Shown: positions 7,459 to 24,038, counted from the stretch's first letter. The stretch: 64,000 nt of DNA from Pseudomonas trivialis (GCF_001439805.1 NZ_JYLK01000004.1:124001-188000); one strand, 5' to 3'. The notes: generated by a model from the letters alone, not told the origin. Made by a program: numbers and translations.

Positions 7459-9114
7459 ATGACCCGACTAAAACCCCTGCCCTTGTTATTGCTGGCAATC
7501 GCCGCGTTTTACCTGCTGCCCCTTGGCCTGCATGGCTTGTGGGTGCCCGACGAAACCCGCTACGCCCAGATCAGCCAGGAAATGCTCACCAGCGGCAACT
7601 GGGTGTCCCCGCATTTCATGGGTTTGCGCTACTTCGAAAAACCTGCCGGCGGCTACTGGTTGATCGCCCTCGGCCAGGCGGTGTTCGGCCAGAACCTGTT
7701 CGGCGTGCGGATTGCCTCGGCACTCACCACCGGCCTGAGCGTACTGCTGGCCTACCTGATCGCCCGCCGCCTGTGGAACGACCCGCGCAAAAGCTACGCC
7801 TGCGCCCTGCTCTACCTGAGCTTCGGCCTAGTGGCCGGGCAAGCCGGGTACTCCAACCTCGACCCGCAATTCACCTTCTGGGTCAATCTCAGTCTGGTGG
7901 CGCTGTGGTTCGCCCTCGACAGCCGCACGCCACGGGCCCGACTCGGCGCCTGGGCGCTGCTCGGGGTGGCTTGCGCCATGGGCTTCATGACCAAAGGGTT
8001 CCTGGCCTGGCTGCTGCCGGTGCTGATCGCGGTGCCCTACTTGTTGTGGCAACGCAGGCTGGGTGAATTGCTGCGCTATGGCCCACTGGCCGTGGGCGTT
8101 GCCTTGCTGCTGTGCCTGCCCTGGGCCTGGGCGATTCATGTGCAGGAACCGGATTACTGGCGCTTCTTTTTCTGGCACGAACACATCCGCCGATTTGCCG
8201 CCGATGATGCACAGCATGCGCGGGCGTGGTGGTTCTTCCTGCCGATCATGGTGGTGGCGTGCCTGCCCTGGGCCGGGTTGCTGCCCAGCACACTGCTCAA
8301 AAGCTGGCGGGAAAAACGCCAGCCGGCCATCGTGTTTCTTTCTCTCTGGCTGTGGCTGCCACTGGCGTTTTTCAGCCTGAGCCGGGGCAAGCTGCCAACC
8401 TACATCATGCCGTGCCTGTTGCCGCTGGCCCTGTTGATGGGGCATGCGCTGATCGACCTGGTCCACCAGCACAAGCCACGCGCCATCCGCCTCAACGGCG
8501 TGATCAATCTGGTCGTCGGCCTGATCGCCATGGTGGCCTTGATCTACCTGCAAATCGACCGCCCGCTGTACGGCAACAGCCATGCCGAGATGTTCAGCCT
8601 GTCGCTGGCATTTATCGTGCTGCTGGGCTGGATCCTTGCCAACCTGCTGCAGGCCTTCCGCCCGCTGACACTGTGGGCGACACCGGCGCTGGGCATCGGC
8701 CTGCTGGTGGTGTTACTGCCGGTGGGGATGCCGGCGCAGATCGCCAATAACGAAATGCCCGACCAGTTCGTGCTCGAACATCTGGACGAACTGCAGCAAA
8801 CCAAGGCGCTGTTGAGCAATCAACTGGAATCGGCCTCCGCGCTGGCCTGGCGACTGAACCGCGCGGACGTCACGCTTTACAACACCGAAGGCGAGCTGCG
8901 CTACGGCCTGCAGTACGCCGATGCGGCGCACCGCAAGGTCAACCTGGAGACGGTCCAGGCCTGGCTCGTCGAGGCGCGCAAGCACGGTTCGGTCGGCGTG
9001 CTGCTGCGCGTCAGAAGCACCAGCGAACACCGTGAAGAGGGGCAACTGCCACCCGGTGGCAAGCGCTACCGCAAGGGCGACCTGGTCATTACCCTCTACC
9101 CGCAATCCCCTTAG
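7459..9114 (+). CDS. ArnT-type lipid A aminoarabinose (GT83) transferase
   Basis: The 551-residue multispanning protein resembles ArnT, which moves 4-amino-4-deoxy-L-arabinose from undecaprenyl phosphate to lipid A at the periplasmic face and gives resistance to cationic peptides. Seen: the conserved acidic motif [14 protein letters not shown] near residue 32, a second acidic residue in SNLDPQF near 130, some 12 hydrophobic segments and a soluble C-terminal part. The ATG at 7459 follows AAGGAG at 7442-7447; an upstream GTG at 7438 is unlikely. The length matches ArnT (~550). The rest of the arn pathway (arnBCADEF) is not here, so it must lie elsewhere or the donor sugar differs. Confidence 0.85.
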   Translation: MTRLKPLPLLLLAIAAFYLLPLGLHGLWVPDETRYAQISQEMLTSGNWVSPHFMGLRYFEKPAGGYWLIALGQAVFGQNLFGVRIASALTTGLSVLLAYLIARRLWNDPRKSYACALLYLSFGLVAGQAGYSNLDPQFTFWVNLSLVALWFALDSRTPRARLGAWALLGVACAMGFMTKGFLAWLLPVLIAVPYLLWQRRLGELLRYGPLAVGVALLLCLPWAWAIHVQEPDYWRFFFWHEHIRRFAADDAQHARAWWFFLPIMVVACLPWAGLLPSTLLKSWREKRQPAIVFLSLWLWLPLAFFSLSRGKLPTYIMPCLLPLALLMGHALIDLVHQHKPRAIRLNGVINLVVGLIAMVALIYLQIDRPLYGNSHAEMFSLSLAFIVLLGWILANLLQAFRPLTLWATPALGIGLLVVLLPVGMPAQIANNEMPDQFVLEHLDELQQTKALLSNQLESASALAWRLNRADVTLYNTEGELRYGLQYADAAHRKVNLETVQAWLVEARKHGSVGVLLRVRSTSEHREEGQLPPGGKRYRKGDLVITLYPQSP

Positions 9115-9122
9115 GAATACCC

Positions 9123-10640
9123 ATGAGTTTCTGGAAAACCGAACGCGGCGCCCTGCTGTTGCTGCTGGGCGTATCAGCCCTGCTCCTGCTGCTGGGCCTG
9201 GGCAGCCGCGACCTGTGGGGACCGGAAACACGCTGGGCGAATATCGCCCTGCAGATGCTGCAAAGCGGCGACTACTTCGACCCTTATCTCAAGGGCGCTC
9301 CGTACTACGACAAACCCCTGCCCTCCTACTGGCTGATCACCGGCTTTGCCAACCTGATGGGCGGCCTTGGCCCGTGGTCGCTGCGCCTGTCGTCAGTGAT
9401 CGCCGCATGGTTGAGCATCTGGCTGGTGTACCTGATCGGCGAACGCCTGTTTCGCAAGGGCACCGGGCTGATTGCCGGCTGGATGCTGGCCACCACGTTC
9501 TATTTTCTATTCTGGGCGCGAGTGGCCACGGCGGATGTGCTCACGGTGTGCGGCGTGCTGGCCGCCGTGTGGTGGTACTGGCGCGGGCCGGACGACACCC
9601 GATTGGGGCGCTACACGGTCTTTTTTCTGCTGCTGGCGGCGACGTCATTGTTCAAGGGTTTGATCGGTTTCGTGCTGCCGGGCCTGGTGCTGTTACCGCA
9701 CCTGCTCAGCGAGCAGCGCTACAAACGCCATTTCAACCTGCGCCTCCTGCTGGCCGTGATTATCGCCGGCGCGTTCTACGCGATTCCCTTCATACTGTCC
9801 CATCTCTATGGCGCACCCACCTATGGCGAAAGCGGCCTGGAGCTGGTGTTCAAGGAAAACGTGGTGCGCTTCTTCGACCCCTTCGACCATATGGGGCCGA
9901 TCTACACCTACCTGATCTACCTGCCGGCGTACACCCTGCCCTGGGCACCCTGCTGGATGCTCGGCCTGTGGCTGGCGCTGCGCCACTGGCGCGACACGCC
10001 GCCCAATGTGCGCTGGCTGGTGTGGGGCCTGGGCCTGTTGTTCGTGTTCTTTACCGCCAGCGGCAGCCGACGCAGCTACTACGTGCTGCCCCTGGTGCCT
10101 TTCGCCCAACTGCTGGCAGCGTGGTGGTTGAGCGAACGCCTGGCGAAAAAACCCGCCGGTTGGCCGCGCTGGCAAAAAGGCTTTGGCTTCGCTGTCGGCC
10201 TGATGCTGCTGGTGATCGGAGTGGTGTATCCCTGGACCAACGGCAATGGCGGCGTGACGCAATTTGTCGAGGATGTGAAAGCACAGGCGGTGAAAACAGC
10301 ACCGTGGGATCAGTGGCAGATGGTGCTGGTGGAAGTCGACAACAAACTGCCGATGTACCTGAACAATGGCGGCAAACCCTTCTACTACGTCAGCGAAACC
10401 CAAAACTTCCCGCGCCAGGGCGACAGCGCCGCGTTCATGGCCTGGCTGGAGAAAACCAGCAGCCAGGAATTTGATCCACAGCACACCATCATCATCGCGC
10501 AGTTCTCCAAAGACGACCCGACGCCGCTGGCGTTTCTGGGAGTAGATCACCAAGTGATCGTTACCCAGCCGGATAATGGGGAGCGGTTTTTTCACAAGCG
10601 TGAAGGTGGGAGTGTGGGGTTTATTCCAGTGAGTAAATGA
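9123..10640 (+). CDS. Second ArnT-like (GT39/83) membrane glycosyltransferase
   Basis: The 505-residue multispanning protein begins eight bases after the first transferase and is clearly its paralogue (SRDLWGPETRWANIALQML against [19 protein letters not shown]). The Asp of the acidic pair in the first loop is replaced by Pro, leaving only Glu; the second acidic site (VATADVLTV) is kept. It probably uses a polyprenyl-phosphate sugar to decorate lipid A or LPS, perhaps with a different sugar or site than its neighbour. The start has a fair AGGAA at 9114-9118. Transcribed with arnT. Confidence 0.8.
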   Translation: MSFWKTERGALLLLLGVSALLLLLGLGSRDLWGPETRWANIALQMLQSGDYFDPYLKGAPYYDKPLPSYWLITGFANLMGGLGPWSLRLSSVIAAWLSIWLVYLIGERLFRKGTGLIAGWMLATTFYFLFWARVATADVLTVCGVLAAVWWYWRGPDDTRLGRYTVFFLLLAATSLFKGLIGFVLPGLVLLPHLLSEQRYKRHFNLRLLLAVIIAGAFYAIPFILSHLYGAPTYGESGLELVFKENVVRFFDPFDHMGPIYTYLIYLPAYTLPWAPCWMLGLWLALRHWRDTPPNVRWLVWGLGLLFVFFTASGSRRSYYVLPLVPFAQLLAAWWLSERLAKKPAGWPRWQKGFGFAVGLMLLVIGVVYPWTNGNGGVTQFVEDVKAQAVKTAPWDQWQMVLVEVDNKLPMYLNNGGKPFYYVSETQNFPRQGDSAAFMAWLEKTSSQEFDPQHTIIIAQFSKDDPTPLAFLGVDHQVIVTQPDNGERFFHKREGGSVGFIPVSK

Positions 10641-10674
10641 AGCGACCCGGTGCTTACAGACACTGACTATCCAG

Positions 10675-10937
10675 TGTGGGAGGCTCCGCCAAATCTTCGA
10701 CTTAGCGCTGTCGCGCAAAAAACTGATTAGGGCTTGCCCGGTGGCGAGCGGGCTTGCCCCGCGTTGGGCTGCGCAGCAGCCCCACAACAATGCTCTGCAC
10801 AGTGTCAGGTACACCGCGGTTTCTTCAATTGGGGGCGCTTCGCACCCCAACGCGGGGCAAGCCCGCTCGCCACAAAAAATCCGTTCGTCAGGAAGGCTCC
10901 AGTTTGCTGCGCGACAGCGCTGGCCGAATCTCCCACA
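10675..10937. repeat. Nested REPIN pair in a 617-base gene-free region
   Basis: The region 10641-11257 holds no gene, only repeats. The inner element 10742-10872 begins TGGCGAGCGGGCTTGCCCCG and ends with its complement, about 130 bases folding into one long hairpin. The outer arms start TGTGGGAG at 10675 and end CTCCCACA at 10937, with GCGCTGTCGCGC (10706-10717) paired to GCGCGACAGCGC (10909-10920) between. One mobile palindrome family seems to have landed inside another. These are non-autonomous elements mobilised by a RAYT transposase that is not in the window. Confidence 0.85.
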
Positions 10938-11127
10938 TTGACCGCAATCCATAGGGGTGTTGGTTAATGGCATTTGGTCATGGTTTGTACAGTGAGCACC
11001 TGGAGAGCCCCGAGCGGGCGAAGATTCTGGCGGTGTGGCATTTGCTGGAGATTGCCAGGACCACGGTGGATCGCTCTATCCACTGCATGAACAACCCAAA
11101 AACCACTGCCTGAACACGCGCAAAAAA

Positions 11128-11216
11128 TGTGGGAGGGGGCTTGCTCCCGATGGCGGTGAATCAGTCAGCCAATCATTGGCTGACCCACTGCCATCGGGAG
11201 CAAGCCCCCTCCCACA
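11128..11216. repeat. REPIN of the GTGGGAGGGGGCTTG family
   Basis: Two inverted REP arms, TGTGGGAGGGGGCTTGCTCC and its complement, flank a short spacer containing TCAGTCAGCCAAT, itself palindromic with ATTGGCTGAC. The length is 89 bases. The element ends about 40 bases from the NRPS stop codon and so may also stabilise or end its transcript. A close relative is at 61469-61560. Confidence 0.9.
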
Positions 11217-11257
11217 GGGAGCGTATTTCAAGATCAGGTTCAGCGCATTTCAAACCC

Positions 11258-17527
<6,270 letters not shown>

Positions 17528-18000
17528 AAGATCCTTCTCATGGGAGGTCGCCAGGGAGGTCCATCACGGCGAAATTGCCGGATTGGAGCATGGGGACATG
17601 GATCTGCCTGACACCCCAAACCCGGACATCCAAATGAATGGATCCGGTCCGCCTGAACGTTCACCGCTGAAACGATTAAAGCGCTGTAGGAAATTGGCTA
17701 TATCTGCCCGAGGCTGGCAATTAGACATCCCCGCAAAAAAACTAAATTTTTCTTTTAAATCATCACGTTAAAAATATATAAAAATCCGAGAGGGGTATTC
17801 GTATGCGGAAATACCTGACAGAACCGTCGAATTAATGACGGTGCTTTTATGGCAGGTTGTGTCCCACGTTTCCGCTACATACGTAGGACAAATCCATATG
17901 GCTAAATGAGTTCTCGAACGCCGAGTCACGTTCAAGCAGTACGGCGCGCCCCGCACAGACCCCCGGGCGCCCGATGACGGTTTTCGACATCAAGGATGAG
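17528..18000. promoter_or_regulatory. Divergent promoter region between NRPS and luxR genes
   Basis: This 473-base gene-free region separates the oppositely oriented synthetase and regulator. Its centre (about 17740-17900) is AT-rich compared with the rest. CTACATACGTAG at 17875-17886 is a near-palindrome (5 of 6 bases paired), about 350 bases from the NRPS start and 115 from the regulator, and could be a LuxR-type operator. TATGCGG and TAAAAATATATAAAAA tracts may be promoter parts, but I cannot assign -35/-10 boxes with confidence. Confidence 0.4.
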
Positions 18001-18801
18001 ATGGCTATGAGTCTGACGCGCACCATGAGCAACACAACCAGCCCGCATTTCTATGCCGAAATGGGTGAACTGATTTCAAACAGCGGCCAGGAAGATTTCG
18101 CCGCCCACATGCTGCACCTGGTGGACAAATGGGTGCCGATCCACATGGTGGATCTCAGCGAGTGGACCCTCGACGAACTGCGCGACCGCGTGCTCGATAT
18201 CAAGCTGCTGGGCAGTGCTGGCCTCAAAAGCGAGCTGTCTGCGCCCCAGACCCTGCACCCGCTCAAGGACCATCCGCTGCTGCGAGAGATGCTGCGCATG
18301 CAGGACCCGCTGCTGATTCAGATGCGCGCTCAACCCAACAGCGCGCACCCGCGTGGCACCTCGCACCAGTGCAATCTCGTGGCGCGCCAGGGCAATCGGC
18401 GCCAGGTGATTTCGTTCTACCGCCCGCCGGCCGAGCGTGGGTTTTCCCTGGCGGAACTGTCGTTTCTCAAGTGCCTGTCGGACACCCTGCTGCCGTTGCT
18501 GGAGCGTCATGCCCAGTTGCTTCACCAGGCGCCGCAGAGCAGCATGGAACCGGTGCATAACCCGCTGGAGCAATCGCAATTGCAGCGTGAGTTTTACAAG
18601 CGCCTGTCACTGAGCGATATCACGTTGTCGGCGCGGGAGCAGGAAGTCTGCCTGGGCCTGTTGACCGGCGGCACCGTGCCGCAAATGGCAGAAAAACTCA
18701 GCGTGAAAAACAGTTCGGTCGAAACCTACCTCAAGCGCGCCGCCGCCAAACTGGGTGTGAGCGGCCGCCATGGCCTGGCCAAATGGATGGTGGGTGCTTG
18801 A
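18001..18801 (+). CDS. LuxR-type regulator of the lipopeptide cluster
   Basis: The C-terminal 65 residues form a LuxR helix-turn-helix ([20 protein letters not shown], then [20 protein letters not shown]). The N-terminal ~190 residues show no acyl-homoserine-lactone domain that I recognise. ViscAR/MassAR-like LuxR proteins beside lipopeptide synthetase genes look like this and activate them under GacS/GacA control. The gene is divergent from the NRPS. AAGGA at 17992-17996 fits ATG 18001 or 18007 better than the upstream ATG 17974, which has only a GC-rich lead. The stop TGA shares its A with the ATG of the efflux gene, so the two are translationally coupled. Confidence 0.85.
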   Translation: MAMSLTRTMSNTTSPHFYAEMGELISNSGQEDFAAHMLHLVDKWVPIHMVDLSEWTLDELRDRVLDIKLLGSAGLKSELSAPQTLHPLKDHPLLREMLRMQDPLLIQMRAQPNSAHPRGTSHQCNLVARQGNRRQVISFYRPPAERGFSLAELSFLKCLSDTLLPLLERHAQLLHQAPQSSMEPVHNPLEQSQLQREFYKRLSLSDITLSAREQEVCLGLLTGGTVPQMAEKLSVKNSSVETYLKRAAAKLGVSGRHGLAKWMVGA

Positions 18802-20222
18802 TGAACAGAGTCAAACTCACGGCCGTCGGGGTGGCCTGCCTGCTCGGCGGCTGTTCGCTGATTCCCGAGTACCACCGGCCCCAGGCACCGGTGCCGCAGC
18901 ATTACCCTCAGGACGGGGTGTATCGCCAGGCGCAAGCGGGCACGCAAACCACCTCGGACTGGCAGCACCTGTTCCATGACCCGGCGCTGCAACAGCTGAT
19001 GAAGGATGCACTGGTCAACAACCGCGACCTGCGGGTGGCGGCGCTGAACGTCGAGGCGTTCCAGGCGCAGTACCGCATCCAGCGTGCCGACCTGTTCCCG
19101 GCGGTGTCCGCCACCGGTGCCGGCAAGCGCCAGAAAGTGCCGGGGGCTGCGACGGGCAGCGGAAAGTCGGCGATCACCTCCAGCTATTCGGCCACCCTGG
19201 GCATCAGCGCCTATGAACTGGACCTGTTCGGCCGTGTGCGCAGCCTCAGCGAACAGGCGATGCTCACCTACCTGGGCACCGCAGAGGCCCGGCGCAGCGC
19301 GCAGTTGAGCCTGGTGGCGAATGTCGCCAACGCGTACCTCACGTGGCGCGCCGATCAGGAACTGCTGGACCTGGCCCGGCAAACCCTGGCCGCCAACGAA
19401 CGCAGCCTGCACCTCACCGACCGCAGCAAAAGCGCGGGCAAGGCCTCGGCGGTGGATGTGGTGCAAGCGCGCACCAGTGTCGAAAGTACCCGCGCCAGCG
19501 TGGCCCGTTACCAGCGCCAGGTGGCCCAGGACCTCAACAGCCTCGCCGTGCTGGTCGGCGGCCCGGTGGACCCAAGCCTGCCGTCGCGCCCGCTGGCCGA
19601 CGACCTGGTAGCGCGGGTGCCCGCCGGCCTGCCCTCGGACCTGCTGCAGCGCCGCCCGGATATCCTCCAGGCCGAATACCAGTTGCAGGCCGCCAACGCC
19701 AATATCGGTGCCGCGCGCGCTGCGTTTTTCCCCTCGGTAAGCCTCACGGCCAATGCCGGCAGCGCCAGCACCGAGCTGTCGGGGTTGTTCAAGGGCGGTT
19801 CGGGCACCTGGACGTTCCAGCCGCAGATCAACCTGCCGATCTTCAACGCCGGCAGCCTGCGTGCCAGCCTTGATTACGCCAGGCTGCAAAAAGACATCAC
19901 GGTGGCCCAGTACGAAAAATCGATCCAGACCGCCTTTCAGGAAGTGGCCGATGGCCTCGCCGCGCGCCAGACATTCGTCGACCAGCTCAACGCGCAACGG
20001 GATTTTGTGGCCGCCAGCCAGCGCTATTACGACCTCGCCCAGCACCGCTACCGCAGCGGAGTGGACAGCAACCTGACGTTCCTCGACGCACAACGCTCGC
20101 TGTTCAGTGCACAGCAGGCGCTGATTGTGGATCGACTGGCGCAGTTGGTGGCAGAGGTGAACCTGTACGCGGCGCTGGGGGGCGCGTGGGCCGAAGCCCC
20201 GCGCCTGGCCGCTGCGCCCTAG
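18801..20222 (+). CDS. NodT-family outer-membrane efflux lipoprotein
   Basis: The 473-residue protein begins [18 protein letters not shown], a lipoprotein signal with the acylated cysteine near residue 18. Two outer-membrane efflux repeats of the OprM/NodT type follow ([14 protein letters not shown] near 57; [20 protein letters not shown] near 285). It forms the outer channel of a tripartite pump. A nodT-like gene beside the luxR gene and first synthetase gene is typical of viscosin/massetolide loci, which suggests lipopeptide export. ATG overlaps the luxR stop. Its own inner-membrane pump (MacAB-like) is not in the window. An in-frame ATG at 18783 lies inside luxR and was rejected. Confidence 0.9.
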   Translation: MNRVKLTAVGVACLLGGCSLIPEYHRPQAPVPQHYPQDGVYRQAQAGTQTTSDWQHLFHDPALQQLMKDALVNNRDLRVAALNVEAFQAQYRIQRADLFPAVSATGAGKRQKVPGAATGSGKSAITSSYSATLGISAYELDLFGRVRSLSEQAMLTYLGTAEARRSAQLSLVANVANAYLTWRADQELLDLARQTLAANERSLHLTDRSKSAGKASAVDVVQARTSVESTRASVARYQRQVAQDLNSLAVLVGGPVDPSLPSRPLADDLVARVPAGLPSDLLQRRPDILQAEYQLQAANANIGAARAAFFPSVSLTANAGSASTELSGLFKGGSGTWTFQPQINLPIFNAGSLRASLDYARLQKDITVAQYEKSIQTAFQEVADGLAARQTFVDQLNAQRDFVAASQRYYDLAQHRYRSGVDSNLTFLDAQRSLFSAQQALIVDRLAQLVAEVNLYAALGGAWAEAPRLAAAP

Positions 20223-21064
20223 AGCAGTTTCAGCCCGATCGCTGAGCGGTTGCTCCAGTCCGATTCGCGCAACTCGGATGCCCTTCCGTAGTCATCCAGC
20301 TTGCCGTTGATGACGGCCATTGAATGCACCGAGTCAGCGACCGTGCCGATGGCCCCCTGCCTGAAGTCTTCAAGAGTGGCCGGCGCCACGTAGTTCTTCA
20401 GGCCCAGGCGGCGCAGGGCCTGCCCTGGATACTCGCCATCGTTCAAGCTGGCCAGGGCCGCAGCGTAGCTCTGGTTGCCGACGCCATCATTGTTTTCCAA
20501 CTGGGCACGCTTGGCGCTGACGGCATACAGGAACTGCGCATTGATCAGCACGTCATTGGGCCTGCTGGCCTTGAAGTCCGAGGCTTTTTGGGCTTGCTCC
20601 AACTCTGCGTAACTGATGTGCAGTCTGTAGGCATCGCGCATGACAATGCCAAACCCCGTGGCGGTCACCTGGACGCGCTTGAAGATGCCGTGGGGGTTGT
20701 GGCCGAACCTCATCATGGCGGCCTTGATTGCGGAAATGGTGACGCAGTTCCTTTCATGGTTCTGATAAAAGTCCGTGAATATATCAGCGGGTTTTATGCC
20801 GATGTTCGCCGCCGTACCGCGGATAAACCGGCCAATGTCGACGGCCCCCGGACCCAGCATTTTAGCCTGTGTGATGCGCAGGCGATTCACTGGGTGGGTG
20901 GTGCCATGTCGCACGCCCTTGTGTTCGGACAATTGCCTGAGCCGTTCGCCCAACACGCCCAGCGCGTTGATCAAACCCGCTACGTTGCGCCTCGACGCAG
21001 GTTCAATCGACGTATGCGCTGTGGAAAAATCGGTCCTTCCAAAATACACGTTAAGCCCCAGCAT
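20219..21064 (-). CDS. Unrecognised protein with cysteine-protease-like Cys/His layout
   Basis: The 281-residue protein matches no family I can name. Residues about 103-120 ([19 protein letters not shown]) resemble the active-site helix of papain/calpain-like enzymes, with Cys after a turn. [15 protein letters not shown] near 250 resembles the histidine strand of the same fold. It is a paralogue of the 416-residue protein encoded eight bases upstream; conserved blocks include AIKxAMM, MRDxxxLxIS-EEL and AxFLYAVxxKR. No signal peptide is seen. Its stop overlaps that of the efflux gene by four bases, convergently. A secreted effector or host-active protease is possible; this is inference from the motif pair only. 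Confidence 0.5.
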   Translation of the reverse strand: MLGLNVYFGRTDFSTAHTSIEPASRRNVAGLINALGVLGERLRQLSEHKGVRHGTTHPVNRLRITQAKMLGPGAVDIGRFIRGTAANIGIKPADIFTDFYQNHERNCVTISAIKAAMMRFGHNPHGIFKRVQVTATGFGIVMRDAYRLHISYAELEQAQKASDFKASRPNDVLINAQFLYAVSAKRAQLENNDGVGNQSYAAALASLNDGEYPGQALRRLGLKNYVAPATLEDFRQGAIGTVADSVHSMAVINGKLDDYGRASELRESDWSNRSAIGLKLL

Positions 21065-21072
21065 TTTTCACC

Positions 21073-22323
21073 TCAATTTTGTGACCGGCGCGGCCAGTCG
21101 GCCAGCACGACAACTTTCAAGGAAGGTGAGACGGGTCTGTTATAGAGCTGCCCCTCCATTACACCATCGATGATGACGCCGTTTTTATGGCTGCCGCCTG
21201 ACTTCACCGGCACGCCTGCTCGCGAACCCAGCGTTTGCGCATCGACCACCCTGATGTGCTCTTTCAAGCCCAGCAAATACAACGCCGAGTCCCCATCAAT
21301 GCCCTCGCCCGCCGACGCCAGCACGCCCGGATAGGTGCGGTGCGCGTGGTAGGCACTGTCCTCGCCATACAGTTTCATGAAGGGATCCGAAGCCTTTTGA
21401 GCGTCCTGCTCAAGGCTCTTGCGCTTGTTCATCACGGCAAACAGAAAGCAGGCATCCTTGACCATTCCTTCATCGCCACCGCTGAACTTTGCAGCCCTGA
21501 ACGCCAGGTTCAACTCTTCAATCGATATAGTGAGTTCGACACCATCTCTCATCGTGATGCTGTAGCCGTCCCCGGTTTCCACCACGTCCTCAAATACACT
21601 GGCCGGGCTCTGTCCACACGTCATCATTGCAACTTTGATGGCGCCTATATGTTCTTCCCTGCCAGAGCTGCCCAAGTAAGGATAGTTTTCGTATGACGCA
21701 CGCAGTCCATTGACAATGTCGTCCGGCTTTTGTCCTTTGGGTGTTGTCGATAAGAAGTTCGTCAGCGGTTCATAGTGCTCATCTGCAAACATCTCCGTCA
21801 GTTCGCCATCAAAATGGGTACGGGTCGCTGCCAGATTTGACCGTTCCATGAACGGTGCCAGCCTACTGCGCCAGACATTGTCCGTGGACACCGGCTCAGC
21901 GCGCGGAGCGGGCGCGACATCCATGAGCGGCAGTGGACTGGGCAGCGTTTTATCCCTGGCCATCCATTTATTCAATGCACTGACCAATGCGTCGTACATC
22001 TTCAACAAGGCAGCCAACTCGGGATCTTTTTCCTGCGCCGTTAAATGGTGGCCAATCTCGCTAAGTGCCGAGAACTGTGGAAGAGGATTAACGTTATGAC
22101 TCGCCGCCGGTTGATTATTGATCGACTCAGGCATTTTGCTAATGCGCGCGGGATTTTTACCGCCCAATGAAAACATCATCAGACGATTGTTGTACGCAGA
22201 ACTCATGAACATGACATTCAAGTCTCGGTAATTAAAATAAAAGGTCAACCCGTCAACGTGGGTACTTTTGCGTGGCGAATCGAAGATGATCGTTCCGGCC
22301 ACCCGCGGGCTAATACGTAACAA
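21073..22323 (-). CDS. Larger paralogue of the cysteine-protease-like protein
   Basis: Up to 416 residues; the last ~280 align with the downstream 281-residue protein. The helix that carries Cys there ([14 protein letters not shown]) reads REEHIGAIKVAMM here, one residue shorter and without cysteine, while the histidine strand (GGSHKNGVIIDGV) is kept. It may therefore be an inactive partner. The N-terminal ~130 residues are Pro/Ala-rich and unlike the paralogue. The listed TTG start overlaps the xylR stop and has a poorly spaced GAAGG. ATG codons at 22212 or 22206 are realistic alternatives. The two genes form an operon of unknown role placed between the NRPS cluster and xylR. Confidence 0.5.
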   Translation of the reverse strand: MLRISPRVAGTIIFDSPRKSTHVDGLTFYFNYRDLNVMFMSSAYNNRLMMFSLGGKNPARISKMPESINNQPAASHNVNPLPQFSALSEIGHHLTAQEKDPELAALLKMYDALVSALNKWMARDKTLPSPLPLMDVAPAPRAEPVSTDNVWRSRLAPFMERSNLAATRTHFDGELTEMFADEHYEPLTNFLSTTPKGQKPDDIVNGLRASYENYPYLGSSGREEHIGAIKVAMMTCGQSPASVFEDVVETGDGYSITMRDGVELTISIEELNLAFRAAKFSGGDEGMVKDACFLFAVMNKRKSLEQDAQKASDPFMKLYGEDSAYHAHRTYPGVLASAGEGIDGDSALYLLGLKEHIRVVDAQTLGSRAGVPVKSGGSHKNGVIIDGVMEGQLYNRPVSPSLKVVVLADWPRRSQN

Positions 22324-23560
22324 CGACCTTCGATTTCAAACAATTACCATCGGAGAAATCCGCAGGCTCGGCCTGTTTGTCCGAAGGCACGCGGCCCTGC
22401 TGGAACTGACGCGGTGTACAACCAAACTCACGCCGAAACACCGTGTGCAGATACTGCGCCGAAGTAAAGCCGCAACGTGAAGCGATATCGGCAATCGCCA
22501 GCGCCTGGTTGCCCAACCCCTTGGCAGCCGCGGCGAGCTTGAAGCGCAGGATCTCGTCATGCACGCTGCAGCCGCGCACCTTGCGAAAGTGCGCTTCCAG
22601 GGAAGAACGCGACACGCCCACATAGGCTGCTACCTGCGCAGTCTTGATGCCTTGGCAGGCGTACTGGCGAATAAACAACAGGGCTTGCATCACATACGGA
22701 TTGCCCAGTGGTTGATGCAGGCTGGAGGCCTGCACGTTGATCGCATCCGGCGGCACCAGCACCTGGGTGCCCGTGCAGGGTTTGCCGTGCAACATCTGGT
22801 GCAGCAACGCGGCGGCGGTGCGGCCCATGGTCTCGGTGCCCTGGATCACCGAACTGAGCGGCACCCGCGTAAGCGTGCGCGTCAGCGGGTCGTTGTCGAT
22901 GCCGATCAGGGCGACCTGCTCCGGCACCGCAATGCCCGCCGTGAGACACGCCTGCAAGAGCTGCCGGGCGCGGGCGTCGGTGACGGCGATAATGCCGATG
23001 GGCTTGGGCAGGCTGTGCAGCCAGGCGATCTGCTGCTCCACCGCGCTGTCCCACAGCGGCGCGCTGGTGCCCAGGCCGCGATAGATCTGCACCGCCAGAC
23101 CGTCGCGCTGCATCAGCCCACGAAAGGCCTTCTCACGTTCCTGGGCCCACCGATTGGCCTGGGCTTCGGGCAGGCTGAAACAGGCAAACCGGGTCAGCCC
23201 GGCCTCGATCAGGTGTTCGTAGGCGAGCTTCATCAGCGCATGGTTATCGGTGGCCACGTAGGGAATGCCCTTGGGATAGGCGCGCACATCCTCGTAGGAG
23301 CCCCCCACCGCCACCACCGGCAACGTGCTCCCGGCCAGCGCCTCGCCGATCAGCGGGTCATCGAAATCCGCAATGATGCCATCGCCCTGCCAGCGCTCGA
23401 TGCCCTTGAGGCGGCACAGGAAATCCTCTTCCAGAAACAGATCCCAGGACGCGCGGGTGCTGCTCAGGTAATTGCCGATGCCCGCGATGATGCCGCGGTC
23501 GTAGATTTTGCTGCCGTTGAAGAGCAAGGCGATGCGGTGGACGGGCGGTAGGGTTTTCAT
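22310..23560 (-). CDS. xylR: Xylose operon activator XylR
   Basis: The 416-residue regulator has a periplasmic-binding-protein-like sensor domain (HRIALLFNGSKIYDRGIIAG at the start; IGIIAVTDARARQLL and ALIGIDNDPL in the middle) and a C-terminal AraC-type helix-turn-helix pair (LLFIRQYACQGI onward; IADIASRCGFTSAQYLHTVF). This is the XylR architecture; E. coli XylR is slightly shorter. ATG 23560 with AGGA upstream was chosen over a long N-terminal extension without homology. It should activate xylAFGH when xylose binds. Unusually, an effector/immunity pair separates it from xylA. Confidence 0.92.
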   Translation of the reverse strand: MKTLPPVHRIALLFNGSKIYDRGIIAGIGNYLSSTRASWDLFLEEDFLCRLKGIERWQGDGIIADFDDPLIGEALAGSTLPVVAVGGSYEDVRAYPKGIPYVATDNHALMKLAYEHLIEAGLTRFACFSLPEAQANRWAQEREKAFRGLMQRDGLAVQIYRGLGTSAPLWDSAVEQQIAWLHSLPKPIGIIAVTDARARQLLQACLTAGIAVPEQVALIGIDNDPLTRTLTRVPLSSVIQGTETMGRTAAALLHQMLHGKPCTGTQVLVPPDAINVQASSLHQPLGNPYVMQALLFIRQYACQGIKTAQVAAYVGVSRSSLEAHFRKVRGCSVHDEILRFKLAAAAKGLGNQALAIADIASRCGFTSAQYLHTVFRREFGCTPRQFQQGRVPSDKQAEPADFSDGNCLKSKVVVTY

Positions 23561-23648
23561 TGTTTTTATCCTGGGGCCGGTCGGTGCAAACAGGTACGCA
23601 GAGGTCTGACTGCCAAGGATAGCGGACCTGGGATGAGGCCCGCTTAAC

Positions 23649-24038
23649 TTACCTAAATTCCACCAGCATGGCTGCAACTACTGACCAAAAGACGGAACCG
23701 ATCAACATCATCATATTGATGGCCAACAGGCGTTTTAGGTGAGGAGGAAAATTTTTGAGATCGACGGGGTCCAGTTCTCCGATGCGAAGAGACGCCTTTG
23801 GCAACGTCACCATTCCGGCAATTTTTGATATTTCCCAAAGCGACCAGATTACCCCCCTCTTTCCCAGGCTTGTCCCACATATATAAATAAAGCGACTGTT
23901 CCTCAGTGCCTCTTTCATAGACTCCAGGTGCCGACGACTTAGGTAAAAACTAAAGGTAACGCCAGCAACTGCGAGAAAAATTGGCCCACCTGTAACAATG
24001 ATTGCAATCCAAGGAGGCCAAGTATCAACACTGGTCAT
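23649..24038 (-). CDS. Putative membrane immunity protein for the PAAR effector
   Basis: The 129-residue protein has hydrophobic segments at about residues 9-30 and 103-125 with a basic, helical middle, the same topology as the 125-residue protein at 483-860. The stretch before the last helix (FPPHLKRLL) parallels IPLSLRRWV there. Its ATG overlaps the effector stop (ATGA, 24035-24038), typical of toxin-immunity pairs. It probably sits in the inner membrane and blocks the hydrophobic C-terminus of its partner. The family is not one I can name. Confidence 0.6.
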   Translation of the reverse strand: MTSVDTWPPWIAIIVTGGPIFLAVAGVTFSFYLSRRHLESMKEALRNSRFIYICGTSLGKRGVIWSLWEISKIAGMVTLPKASLRIGELDPVDLKNFPPHLKRLLAINMMMLIGSVFWSVVAAMLVEFR

